64,000 nt of DNA, from contig NC_091695.1 of assembly GCF_041296265.1 (NCBI RefSeq), positions 13,251,001 to 13,315,000 of the forward strand. The letters run 5' to 3'. Under the pieces are notes generated by a model that saw nothing but the letters and a program-made list of their open reading frames with translations, did no database searches and was not told the DNA's origin. The position numbers were made by a program, and so were the translations under genes. The DNA comes from Equus caballus. Its lineage: Eukaryota; Chordata; Mammalia; Perissodactyla; Equidae. Position 1 is the stretch's first letter, and the number at the start of each line of letters is the position of its first letter. Shown here piece after piece: positions 48,430 to 60,620 of this stretch.

Positions 48430-49375
48430 TCATTACGCATTGGGTAATTAGTGGCATTCTAGCTTTCAGCCTAGTTCTCTTTTTATTGCACAGTACTACA
48501 AAGCAATTTGTTCAAAAGCTAATTATGATAACTAAGAAAGGTGAACATTCCACATAGCAGCAGGCTCCTGTATCGTTTGCTAGTTTCTGTCCTTGTTCCA
48601 CACATATAGGTTTTTCTTTTATATCATTCAGTCTTGCTAAAGTTTGGGGTCATCTCAGAGATCAACCCAAGTACTTATTAAAAAAATAATACATTTGGTA
48701 CCCACTCCTCTTTCACATTTTGAAATGAGGCTGGATTTGCCAGAGAAGCCTATAAGGAAGACATCGATTATTGGATAACATAAAGGCCTCAGGTGATCCT
48801 AGTCTTCCTATCTGGCCATGCCATTGAGTCCCAGGAGGTGTGGCTTGCCCCTCTAGTGTGAGGCTGACTACATAGTGGGCACTTACTCCTCCTGGAAGCA
48901 GCTGTTGGTACAGCTCAGGAGTAGGCATGTCTTAGCCACTGCTCCCTGGCCATCCACCATACACTTGATCATCAAGAAACCTGGAATGTGATGGCCTCTG
49001 AGCATGTTCCCAGCCTCCAGCCTCCACTCTGGTCCAAGACTCAGCTCCAGTCCACCTGAGAGGTCTGCTCTGCACAGCAGCCCTTCCCTCTCCCCTCCCC
49101 TTCCCATTCCCCCCCTCTTTCCCTTCTCTCCTTCCCCTCTCTTCCCCGTTACCTGTCCCTGCCTCTCCCCACCCCTTTACCCCCATCCCCCAGCTCCCCA
49201 GCCCAAGGAGGGGGAGTTGAGAACCTGGGGTGCTGCTGCTGCTGCTGCCTTGGTTTCTGCATGAATTTCAGCCTGGGCCTGGGTCCCAGGCTGCCTGCTG
49301 CCCCTGCTGCTTAGAGCCCACGCACTCTCTGGCCTTGGCCTCCCCTGGAGGATCCTCCAGATCATCAGATTATAA
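48430..49375 (-). pseudogene. RHOQ: RHOQ (TC10) processed pseudogene
   Basis: RHOQ is a Rho-family GTPase; this is an intronless, disabled retrocopy on the minus strand. From about 49005 it reads GHHIPGFLMIKCMVDGQGAV then AKTCLLLSCTNSCFQEE, matching the first 40 residues including the P-loop, with the GKT region changed to AKT and a stop straight after QEE. Downstream the DNA keeps RHOQ phrases in several frames: AGGCCTTTATGTTATCCAAT, CAAATCCAGCCTCATTTCAA, GTGAAAGAGGAGTGGGTACC (about 48700), CCTATATGTGTGGAACAAGG then ACAGAAACTAGC ([12 protein letters not shown], about 48560), and an end near 48431. The GC-rich block at 49010-49375 is its 5' UTR, which explains the only GC island here. There are several frameshifts and a gap near the C-terminal alpha5 region. 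Identity rests on remembered RHOQ; RHOJ is a close second choice. Confidence 0.88.
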
Positions 49376-49409
49376 ATTTTGTTTTCACTTTTCCAACTCC
49401 TCTTCTGGA

Positions 49410-49515
49410 CTGTTTATTCCTGTAAGGAAAAGACCATATCTCATTCAGCTTCACAATTCCAAGATTACTGGGAAATATAGTAGATGTGCAATACTTATTT
49501 GTTTAATAAATTGAT
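49410..49515 (+). mobile_element. L2/MIR-type 3' end, plus strand
   Basis: AAGACCATATCTCATTCAGC, then AGTAGATGTGCAATACTTAT and a TTAATAAATTGATGG tail, follows the ancient L2 3' end pattern. Diverged. Confidence 0.5.
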
Positions 49516-50109
49516 GGGTTAATTATTTCATAGGAGTTTCTTACCTATCATGTACTAAAATATTTGACACTGAAAAGTAAATAAATAAAAGATAATAACA
49601 AAAATAAGAATTCTTCCACCTATCACAGTAAAAAAAGAAAAACACCACCTACTGGAATCAGGTTTTCAATATTTATTTAAAGTGAAGGGCATATAAACTG
49701 TAAACCAAGATATGAGGCCGTTTTCTATGCACAGTAATGAAATAAATACTAGATAACCTTTGATTTATGGAGCTCTATTAATTATGGAGCTTGGTAAGAT
49801 GTAAATAGTCCATGTAGGCAAGGTTACGATGAAACTGATGGTCAGGGGCAATGCTCATGGAAATTAAAACATGCCAGACCACTCTAGCATGCCTTAGGCT
49901 AATATGTAGCATGAAGTTGTAGTTTGGGCCCCAAAATACTAGTTCTGGTTATTGATCAAGAGGAAACAAATCAGTATATATTAGGCATTACTTTAAAAAA
50001 GAAAGCAAAGAAAAATCATGATTAGTGTAAATGTTCAGCAGTGAAGGACAGAGTTTAATAAATGTGTATTTATAGATATAAAATCATTTATATTAAGGAC
50101 ATGAGACAA
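49516..50109. other. Gene-free AT-rich stretch
   Basis: No gene or named repeat recognised. Confidence 0.45.
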
Positions 50110-50330
50110 ATATTGATTGAATGCATATTATGTTCTCAATATCATGCAAGATGTTTTGTATGTATTATTTAATTTCATCTTCACAAACACAGGAGGCAGG
50201 TGCTACTATTGTCACTTTGCAGACACAGACAATGAGAGGGTCAAAGAGACTAAGAAATTTTCACATGGTTTTAAAGCATATTCAAAGAGCAAAGCACATA
50301 CAAGCTAATTTGATCATGGTTCCATTAGCA
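50110..50330 (-). mobile_element. MIR SINE, minus strand
   Basis: Reversed MIR: TGTATGTATTATTTAATTTC, ATCTTCACAAACACAGGAGG, GGTGCTACTATTGTCACTTT and GCAGACACAGACAATGAGAG in the expected order. Confidence 0.8.
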
Positions 50331-53300
50331 AAGCTAGAGCAATTTAAGTGAAGAACGAATGATGATAGTATTGGAAAATAACCCAATACCAAAATACTTA
50401 TCGATAAGAATATGTTGGTATAACTAACTAAATAAATACATACATAGGGAAGAAAGAACAACTCTTCCTTAGACAAGAATTTCTATTAAAAGATGTTGAA
50501 AGAATAAGGGAAATGAAAATTTGCTACCAAAACACCATAGTGATAATTGGTAATAGATTGATAGGATGTCAAAAAGTATAGGATGGCAATAGATTGATAG
50601 GATGTCAAAAAGTATAAATGAAATATTTACATAGTCTATCTTCCCCAAATGTATCTGTATATATACATGTATATATACATTTATGCATATATAAATCACA
50701 AAGATAAGAATCATAATTTTGCTGTAAAAATGTATGGCAGACACTAACTAAGTGATCAAGTTTAACATCACTAGTAGTATCACTTATTGACCTCATGTAT
50801 CCTCTGATTTGGTGAACAGGGCAAACATATCAATTCACTCGCAGTCTTCCCCATAGGGAATAACCTCAATTTAATCATGAGAAACCATTAGGCAAACCTA
50901 AATTGAGGGACTTTCTACCAAAGACTTGACAGGTAATCTTGAAAAGTATCACGGTCAAGAAAGAAAAGCAAAGAAAATTGGACAGTCACAGATTTCAGGA
51001 GAATAAGGAGACATCATAAATCTAATTGCAAGATGATGTTCTGGATTGGATCATGGAACAGAAAAAAAGACTTTTTGGAAAAACTGGTGAAACAATCAAA
51101 TCTGTAGTTTAGTTAATGTTATTGTATCAATGCAAAATTTTTAGTGTTGATTGTACTGTGATTATGTAAGATGTTAACATATGTGAAGCTGGGCAAAGCG
51201 TATACAGAAACGCTGTATTTCTAAAAATATCTAAATAAAAAGTTAAATATAACTGATTAACTGCTGGAACTCAAAGTGACTTTACAGGCAAATACGAATT
51301 CAAGAGACCAAGCATTTATTAAATGTCCATTGATCCTAGATCGTGGTCAAACATAGCCCTACACCATTTATATATGGATAGCCACTGAACCTACTAGCTC
51401 AACAAATATCAGAATATGAAAGAACTGAGACAAATATGGAATTTTTAATGAGGCAATTAACTCTAAGTAATGTGAAAGTAGAGACACTATCATTCTCATG
51501 TTTGTAGTCCCACACAAAGCATATCTGTCATTTAGTAGCTGCTCAATAAATATATGTTGAAAGAATAAAGAAAAAGGATGGAAACTTGAGGTTTCAGATA
51601 CACAACCCAATTCTTTCAAAGTATTATTTTCTCAAGACACATACTAGAGTGGAAAAAAATGTAGTACAGTTTCTTTTGTCCTAACATCTGAATACATTGA
51701 TCATCAGTAAGAGATTCCATGGAGAAGTGTATGAGAATATGTCAGCTTAGTTTTTCTATTGATTAGGTGGTATTTGCTCAAGCTTGTCAAATATAACTAT
51801 AAGGTTACTTGTAATTGCAATTTGGGATCCTATCCAATTTGGCTCATATTGAGATGAAAGTTAATACTATACATTTTAAAGAAAAGATTATATGTATACG
51901 TGACTGTGTTTGTGTATATATAAGACACTAATACCAATACTATAAGATACTTTAAAGTATATCATTTCATTAGAAAAATTCTTAATGAATTGATTGGAAA
52001 ACCTCCAATACATCTGTCTTATTTTTAAAATGCCATAGGGAGGGATGGCATGGATATTAACCAATGAGAGTTTCAGACAAGAATTTATATAGATAAGATA
52101 AAAATAAATATAAAAGAAATAAAAAACAAACTTTAATGGATATAGTGAAATCAATCTCTGTTTTAATGCAAGTAAGAGTCACAATAAAAAGTTCCAGCCC
52201 AATACACATCTTGTCATCAGTTCAATGATAACTTGGTACAAGGAGAATTACCTAGGATTTGGAACCTGAAAATCTGTGCTCCCCATTCAGCTCCATAATT
52301 AAAAGACACCTGTGAGATTAGACTTTCCCTCCAAACTTTACTCCTATTTCAAATGGCAATAAATTTAAATGACAAAGCAGATCCAATAAGACACAGCGAG
52401 GCAGATTAATTAAATATTGGAAACAATGAATTTTTAAATAATTTACTTTAAATATGTCAATTTTTGGTGTAAATTTAAGATGCCCATATAATTGAACTTT
52501 TGTCATCACATGAATTTACTTTTAAAAATTAGCAAATATTGGGCCACAACACTAATTTTATAATTAAATCATTGAAAAACATAGTTGACTAGAGCCTTGA
52601 ACTAGATATTTCATTCTTAAGCTATATGTAGCAACTATCTTTTAATTAGTAATATGCACTTTAGCACTTTTCTATCAGGTTAAATCTAATGAAGTATATT
52701 GTGATTATGATTTTTCTTTGAGGCACTTTTTATGGATTAGGGAATAAAGGAGTTTTGTGAATTGTATGATCTGCTAATACAAAAACAAAATAAAAAACAA
52801 AAAATGCACAGGGGTCTCCACAATTCCATTGGCCACACTCCAGTGGGATCAATTTTGCTCTGGATAAATAACATAGTGAAAAATCACAATGTTAAACACT
52901 TCAATTAAATTTCTATTAAAACTGTGTTTCTGTTAGATGGGCATGACAAGCAATATTAGCACATATTGAAAGGACTCAGAATTATAAAGAGAAAATTACT
53001 ATTATTCTTGAACAATTTAATAATATAGAATTAACCTTTATGATTAATGTAAAGCCACTTTCAAAAATTAATAGATACAGAATACTCTAAATATCATGGG
53101 CTCAACATTGAAACACTAAGATTGCAAAACAGGAGAGAAATAATAAAAGCCACTTAGGGAGCTGTACGAATGGAATTTTGCACACATTATTACAGCTTAT
53201 AAGTACCAGAGCCAAGATTCCATCCTAGGCCTCATTCATGGTGCATGTACTTTTCACCATTTTTGACCACGTTTTATTATACCAAGGCTCCATTCTGAAA

Positions 53301-55474
53301 CTGACATTTACCCTCACCATCCCCATTGAAATAAAACAAAACATGATCTTTGATCTATTTGGATTTATTTTAAGCCATTTAAACTAGAGAAACATTATGA
53401 AATAAGTAGTATTCTGAAGTGGCACCTACATTACATGGCTAGCAAAATAACCTTAAAAGAATTATTATTTTTCTCACTATATTAAAACATAAGTCCCCAG
53501 ATATTTGAATTGGTCAAATGTTTTCTTGACCACTATGGATAAATTTCTTGATTGTTTTTACTTGGAGCTAGTCTGTTTTTTCCATCTAGAGAATGAAAGC
53601 ATCTACTCTATTTGCAGCATTCTCATTACTTCTACAAACATAGTTCAGTATTTTCTATTTTCTTTGCTTTAGTCCAGAAAGTATTATTTTTCAATTCTTA
53701 GACACTATATAAACCAGACTGTGATGAATACATTCTATTCATCTATGCACTAGACAACAACTAAGGAGTTAGTACTGAGGATTCCATAACATATTTTATC
53801 TTGATATTCTAGGCCCCACCTCTTGAAACATTCTGCAAATGATCTAAAATTTTCTCTTACCTGTAGAACAACAAAGGCATGTTTAGATAAACTATGAATA
53901 TGATTTTTTAAATTGGTTATATCCACTTCCTCAACTGTTGATAAAACCTACCGGAGATTTCCCCAAGGGGAATATGCCTCGATTATCTTCTTTTTCAAAA
54001 TAGCATCATGATGATTTACTCAATAATAAAAAAGTAAATGGTTCTTGAATACTGTACTACATGTTGATATTTATAAAATGGATAAAGTTATCTGGTCTTC
54101 GGTTTAAAATGGTACCTTAAAAAATATATGTTTTGACACTAGATAAGAATTCTTAATATATAAGACATATTTTTAAGTCATACCTCTGACACTGGGTTGG
54201 CATTAACTTCTCTGAGAATCAATGTCTTCACCCTGGCAATATAAGGCATTTTATATTGCAAGAAGTCAGTAAAAATGGTAAACTATTAATATATAGTATA
54301 AAACCACAATATATCTCTTGCAAACTCTAGCAGATGGATTTATTGTCAATCAAATTCATTACACTTTTGCTCTGTTAAAATTATAAAGTGTGGTTTAAAG
54401 GAAAAAGGATACATTTTGAGCTTATTGGAAGATTACGTTTCAAGGTAATGAGAAAAGTCCAAAAAAAGTCATAGACATGTGGAGGAGACATCAAAAATTT
54501 AAAGCTCTGTAGGACTTTATAAGTCATGTAATTCTGTGAATCCTGAATACAATCAGGAGTTTACTGAGATTAAATTTATAAAATGTATTGATCAATCGAT
54601 TGATAGATATACACACACAGTAAGCACGCACGCATGCACATGCCTAGAACCAAAATAAAGAAATTTAACTTTGGTATAAGAGGGAGTCCCTGTAGAATTT
54701 TTCTTTTTCTTCAATTTTCCAGATGGTCCCCACCCCCACCCAGATTCAATCAAAAGTCACAAGGGACAATGAGAGACTGAAATGGTGCTATAGGTCACTG
54801 AGTATCTCAGAAATACGCAGCACATACTCCCTTTTAAAAGTAGTGCTTACCTAGGGAGAGAAAGTGCTGAGAAGAATGTCAAATGAGTAGGGGAGACATA
54901 CTAGGAAGGAAAATTTGAACAGGGATTGACCTTCTGGAAGATGGAGGACTCAGAAAGTACTCTTTTAGCAACATAGTGTCTACAGTACAGCATGCTCCTT
55001 TGGAAGGCAAGATCTATTTACACATAAGAAACAGCAGATAGTACTCAAGTCAAGCTTAGTTCTGAGAGTTAAAGTAGATAGACAGTCATATTTTAAGGCC
55101 ATCATGAAAACACGAGAGTAATTCCCTGAGCATGAAACTGGAAAAGTGACCTTGATATATCTCCAACTTCATATGTACCTACTCCTGATAGTCAAAATGC
55201 CCATCATATTTACACATTGAAGGAATGAAAAGATTACTATTGACCTCCATGTGATGATATTTAAATGGCAAAAAATACAAATAACCTAATAATGTTCCAA
55301 ATATTACTAAATCAGGGCATAAAATGAGGCCATAAACCAATCAAATGAATATCGCATTAAAATATATCTGAAAATAATATAACACAAAAATTTTTTAAAC
55401 GACTTAAGGTTCAAGAAATACAAATATGTCAGAAATGAGTTGACAAGATGTCAGGAAGATGCGAAATTATCATT
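50331..55474. other. Gene-free AT-rich stretch with ancient repeat scraps
   Basis: I see an L2-type tail at about 51490-51575 (TAGCTGCTCAATAAATATAT, +), a possible reversed MIR at about 53080-53270, a possible MIR piece near 54185-54260 and an ACACAC/ACGCACGCATGC tract at 54610-54645. No gene or RNA recognised; the longest frames are under 95 codons. Confidence 0.5.
50552..50616. repeat. Tandem duplication, 36-nt period
   Basis: A 29-nt block at 50552-50580 recurs exactly at 50588-50616, separated by 7 nt. Local slippage or recent duplication; no gene involved. Confidence 0.93.
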
Positions 55475-55488
55475 AAAATTGGAAATAG

Positions 55489-55752
55489 GGGGCTAGCCTG
55501 GTGCTGCAGCTGTTAAATTCGCATGTTCTGTTTCAGCAGCCCAGGGTTCCCCGGTTTGGATTCCAGGTGCAGACCTATGAGCTGCTTGTCAAGCCATGCT
55601 GTGGCAGGTGTCCCACATATAGAGTGGAGGAAGATGGGCATGGATGTTAGCTCAGAGCCAGTCTTCCTCAGCAAAAAGAGGAGGATTGGCAGCAGATGTT
55701 AGCTCAGGGCTAATCTTCCCCCAAAAGAAAAAAAAAAAAAAAAAAAGAAAAG
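55489..55752 (+). mobile_element. ERE SINE, plus strand
   Basis: Full-length copy (head GGGCTAGCCTGGTGCTGCAG, body GGCAGCAGATGTTAGCTCAG, long A/G tail). The 14-bp target duplication AAAATTGGAAATAG (55475-55488) recurs as AAAATTGGAAAGAG (55753-55766). Confidence 0.95.
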
Positions 55753-55766
55753 AAAATTGGAAAGAG

Positions 55767-56479
55767 TAAGCCAAAACATAGAAACAAAATAAAACTTCAG
55801 AAATCATGAGTGATTCAGAAAAATACGAGATTGAGTAGCCACTATAGGAAGCATGCTTAAGGAAAGAAGCTAGAGAGATACGAACAAACACCAATTTTAA
55901 GTAAAGAAAGAAAATTAAGATTTGATAGAAACTGATACACCTAAAGGTACTAAATTTTAATTTTAAAAATGATAAAATATGACATAAAATATAAAATTAA
56001 CACAGAACAAAAATTTATAACCATCTCATTAAAAATTCTATCAGTAAAATGACAGACTGATACATAGATCATTGAAATAATAGGGATATATTGAGTATAT
56101 CAGAAAAGTTACAATAAAATAAGATTTTGCTTCCTTTTTAATTTTACTGAAGAAAATATAGAGAGAAGAAAGTTTATATTTCATAGTTGTACATCTTGAT
56201 GAATTTTGAAACTGAACAGAATCTGTAAACAAGACCAAGACTAAGAAGGACAACCTTGGCAACATCCAGATCCTGTCTTATCCTATTTTCTCATCATTGC
56301 CTGCCCTATAAAGATCACACTATTCCGAAGCAACAATTCATTTAGGTAAGAATTTTTTGGGGAAATTAGGTAATTGTCTAGGTTAATTTAGATAATAGTT
56401 TTTTAAATATTAATTTAGGTAACAGATTTTAAAGTCACCATTATTGAATTTTAATATAAATACAGAAATTCTACTATTT
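55767..56479. other. Gene-free AT-rich stretch
   Basis: No gene or named repeat recognised. Confidence 0.45.
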
Positions 56480-57900
56480 AAAGGTACCAGTTATATGGGT
56501 TTTAATAGACACACATAATTATGTAATCACAATCAAGTTATAGAACATTTCTATCACCCCCCAAAAAAGCCCCTCTTACCACTTTGAAGTCTGTCTCCTC
56601 CTTTTACCCTCAGTTCTGGCAACAAGAGACATGCCAGATGTGTTCCCCATTGTTAAAATTTTGCCTTATCCAGAATGTGATACAGGTTGAATCACACTGT
56701 AGGTGAGCTTTTGAGTTTTTCTTCTTCCACTTAACAGAATGTATTTCAGATCCATCCTTCTACTGGAAAATACCAGCATTTGTTTCTGCTGACTGCCAAA
56801 TAGTATTCCATTGTAATGATGTACCACAGTTTATATACTCAGTAGTTGAAGTACATTTGGATTGTTTCCAGTTTTAGAATATAGAGAATAGCGCTGTTAC
56901 GAATATTGTCATACAGTTCTTTGTGTAGACATATCCCGTCTTTTATCTGGGTCAATGGCACAGAGTGATAGGTACATGAGATCACATTGTGGTCTTAAAT
57001 TGTATTTCCCCAATTAGAAATGATGTTGAACATTTTTTATGTACATAGTTGCAATCTATGTATCTTCTCTGTTGAAGTGTCTGTTGAAGTTTGTTCCCAT
57101 TTTTTTTTCCTTATATTTCCTTTTGTTTTCATATCGTTGAGTTTTTGGAGTTCTTTATATATTCTGGATTCATGATCTTTATTGAATAGCTGTTCAGCAA
57201 AAATTTTGTACAAATCTGTGGTTTGTTTGTTCATTCCCTCAACAGTATTTTTAATAAAGGAAATTTTAAACATGATGAAATACAATTTATTACTATTTAC
57301 TCCAAACATTCAGGCATTTTGTGTTTTGTACAAAAATTGATGACTAACCCATATTAACACATGTCCATTTTTTCTCTAGAAATGTTAGAGTATTAGGTTT
57401 TATAATAAGGTCTAAGATTCATTTTGAGACAACTCTTATATGATGCAAAGAATGAGTCAATGTCTTTTTTCAGTGGCATGAGGCTACTCGACATATTCAG
57501 GGTCATTAAAAACAAAGACTATCCGTCCTCCATGGATTTTTCTTGGAAACTTTGTCAAAAATCAATTGACTATATTGTGTGAATCTATTGCTGAAGACTC
57601 TATTCTGTTTCATTGATCTAAATGTCTATCTTTTCAGCAATGCAACTCTCTCTTTATTATTTTAGTTTTGTGGTAAATCTTGAAATCAAATTATATGAGT
57701 CCTACTTTGTTATTTTTCAAAACTGCTTTGACTTAGTTCCTTTCCCTTTTTTGTAACTTGTAGAATTACCTTGTCAACTTTTGCAGAATAATTCTAGTTT
57801 AATTTTAATTAGGGTTGCATTGAATATATACATAATTTGAGATTGCATTTAATTAATGGAAGCTTTGTTCACAATTGTGCTGCTTATCAATATCATCCTT
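56480..57900 (-). mobile_element. Old L1, minus strand
   Basis: Reversed L1 in order: AATCACAATCAAGTTATAGA (3' end), a CTGGCAACAAG and TTATCCAGAATGTGATACAG stretch, AGTATTCCATTGTAATGATG, TTCTTTATATATTCTGGATT, and TTGATCTAAATGTCTATCTT near the other edge. All frames are lost. Confidence 0.85.
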
Positions 57901-58369
57901 CCTTTCTTTTTTCTTTTAAAATTCAGCTTTCATGACCAACATTCCCTATCAACTAATTGAGAATCTCTGGGTATAGAGCTTATGCATCTATGTATTTTTC
58001 ATAACTTTTTGAAGAATTTCTTTAAATATGTACCCTACTACTAGTCTGCAGATTACAATATAGGGTCACCAAGACAGGAAAAGATGCTGCACAACTCAGA
58101 TTTTGAATTTTAACTCTGCTAGATCCCTAGTATTCTAATGTGCCATTATGTAGAATATTATAGTTATCTCTATACTGCCCCATCTCTGCTGTCAATGCTT
58201 CCTATCCATGTATTTTATCTTATCTCCTCTATCAAATGTTCAATGAACTTAACCCACTGAGAAGTGTAGCCCACTAAAAGTTAAATAAGTCTGGTAATAT
58301 TTATTAAATTGTGAATCCTGTCATAGCTTATAATTTCATATTATTTCAATATGTACGTGTTTACAGAAT

Positions 58370-58500
58370 TTTGAGAGAAGTGAACAGGTTATATTCCCAG
58401 TAAGAGGAAATTGGATTTCAAAGAATTTAAATCATCAACCCAATAGCACATAGCTATTTAGTATCACAGCTAGGTCTATGTTTTATATCATTAGGTTTTT
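58370..58500 (-). mobile_element. MIR SINE half, minus strand
   Basis: AAGAGGAAATTGGATTTCAA, then ATCAACCCAATAGCACATAG and AGTATCACAGCTAGGTCTAT fit the reversed MIR core and tRNA end. Confidence 0.65.
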
Positions 58501-59374
58501 TTTTTTTTTCCAAGTCTGATGCATATTCTTTCTCCACTGAAGAAACATTTTATACTAGAGACTAAAGTGCATTGATGTAATCATTTTTTTCACATAGTTC
58601 ACTGCTCCAGAACCATTCTCTTGTTTACTACAGAAAAAAACAAAATGATCTTGCTACTTTTCTGTCCCAGAAGAAAATTATTGTGTTTTCTCCCTGGAAC
58701 ATCCCTGTGGAATTTAAGAAGTGTTTGAGAACCTACTATAAGAGTCCAAATGCTTAGTATTCATCACACACCTTAACTGAGTGAGCAGTTCATTTCCACA
58801 GGTAAGAAGAAAGGTTTCTCCTCACTTACAAAATATTTCAGAAGTCATAACCTTGAATCTCAAACTAGATTATGTTTTAACATTTCAATGTGAGATATAA
58901 CTATCTAGTTAATTCAGAGTTGAATTAAAAATTGAGTGAGAGTATTCCAGGGACCATAACAGATATAATAGGAAAGACTCTTTATAAATTTAGGTCAGTA
59001 GATTTGTAAGTTAGAAACTTGATTTAAATGGCTTGATGGAAGCTAAAAGACAGAATAAAAGTAGTAGAAATAAGGGGCTGTATTTCAAGTTAGGAAAATT
59101 ATTAAATGGAGAATACACCATTTTGGGATCATAATTTCATCTTTCTCACGGATAGATATATACAAATTTTAAATATGTTTTACTAGTTAGCTAATTGACC
59201 GAGAAGCCACGTCAATTTTGTTGTTGTTGTAGTTGTTAATATAACGGTCTTCTTAAGCTTGTGGCTTTACAAAAGAATTCAAACTCATGAGGATGTTAGT
59301 CTGTGTTGTCTCTAGGAGGTGCCATTTCCAGAATTATGGCATATCACAATGGGTCTGCAATATGATCAAGTGGA

Positions 59375-59612
59375 AACAGCTTAAATTTTGGAGACAGAAA
59401 AACCTGGACTTGAGTCCTGGTTCTGATAGTAAATAACTGTGACCTTGATCAAGTTATAGGTCAGGTTGGTTCTCAGTTTTCTCATCTATAAAAGGACGCT
59501 GAATTAGTTAGTTTGCAGGTTGCTAGATAGATTACATAAGGAAATATTCACAAAACTTCTACCCTCTAGTAGCCGGTTAACATGTGGTAGCTGCTGTCTT
59601 AGCTTTCCTTCT
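59375..59612 (+). mobile_element. MIR SINE, plus strand
   Basis: GGAGACAGAAAAACCTGGAC, TTGAGTCCTGGTTCTGATAG, ACTGTGACCTTGATCAAGTT, TCAGTTTTCTCATCTATAAA and a GTGGTAGCTGCTG end follow the MIR consensus in full. Box B of the tRNA part is still visible. Confidence 0.88.
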
Positions 59613-60499
59613 TCTCAAGCTTACTGCTTGAGGTAGTGTCCTCTTGGGTGTCTTGTACTTTATGTTTTCTTAATGTATGAGAGTTGAGGAACTGATTTAA
59701 TTTTAGTTTTGCAAAATTGTCACTTTTTGATAAAATTTCAATATCTTTATTTTTGTCTTTCTAGCCTGTGTCTTTTAAAGTGAAATCAGTATGACATAAA
59801 CACAATCAGTTCTAATTTACTTAAATATTAGTTGACAGAAACACCTGTTTGAAAACATCTTGAATGAAGTAAATAAATCCCATACTTTTTGTCTATCCTT
59901 CTTCAATTCCCTACAGTGAAGGGAATAATTGCTCTAATGGAACAGTATAGGGAATAAAATGTGTCTTCACTCAGGTATGACTTTCTTATAATACACATAA
60001 AATAAGAGAAATCAGGAGTTATGAGAAATTTACATACAAAATTATCGGAGGAGTTTAAACAAATGTGCTCTTATTCTCCTGCCATGCCCAAAGTCAGAAT
60101 TCATTGACAGAGATGTATTTTTAAGGTGCCCGATACGATAGAATATCGAGATTCACTGGGTTTAATCTCATGAGAAAGGGATTTTAATATATCTTAAATA
60201 TCGTGCTATGTGAAAAACACATATAACTAAAACTAGAAATACTTAGCTTCTGGTTTGGTTCCCATTTATTGCTCAATGTTTTGATGAAAAACTGATTTTA
60301 TAACTCCCTATAAATATTTTGTAATTAAATACAATTTGGGAGTTGTATTTCATATATATTCATGCTTTACATATAATTAAAACCCTTTAATTTTATAAAA
60401 CATATTTTAATACATCTCATATATTAGCACTCTGCAATCACACCATGTTCATAAAATTGAACAAGATAAACTTGAAGATCCGGTCAACCTTAGTTATTC

Positions 60500-60620
60500 T
60501 TTGATTTGGAAGGATAAAGTTAATTTTCCAAGGTTGCATTGCCGCTAGGTGCTATATCAGAGATTTTAATACAGGATTTTAGAGTCCAAATATAATGTTA
60601 TTAATCTTCCACAGTAGTAT
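60500..60620 (-). mobile_element. MIR-like SINE remnant, minus strand
   Basis: AATTTTCCAAGGTTGCATTG, then TATCAGAGATTTTAATACAG and TTTTAGAGTCCAAA follow the reversed MIR tRNA half. Strongly diverged. Confidence 0.5.

Noticed and set aside
49004-49514. Several GC-rich frames and an apparent CpG-island promoter
   Set aside because: The block is the 5' UTR and start of the RHOQ retrocopy on the minus strand; the frames follow from low stop-codon density in GC-rich DNA.
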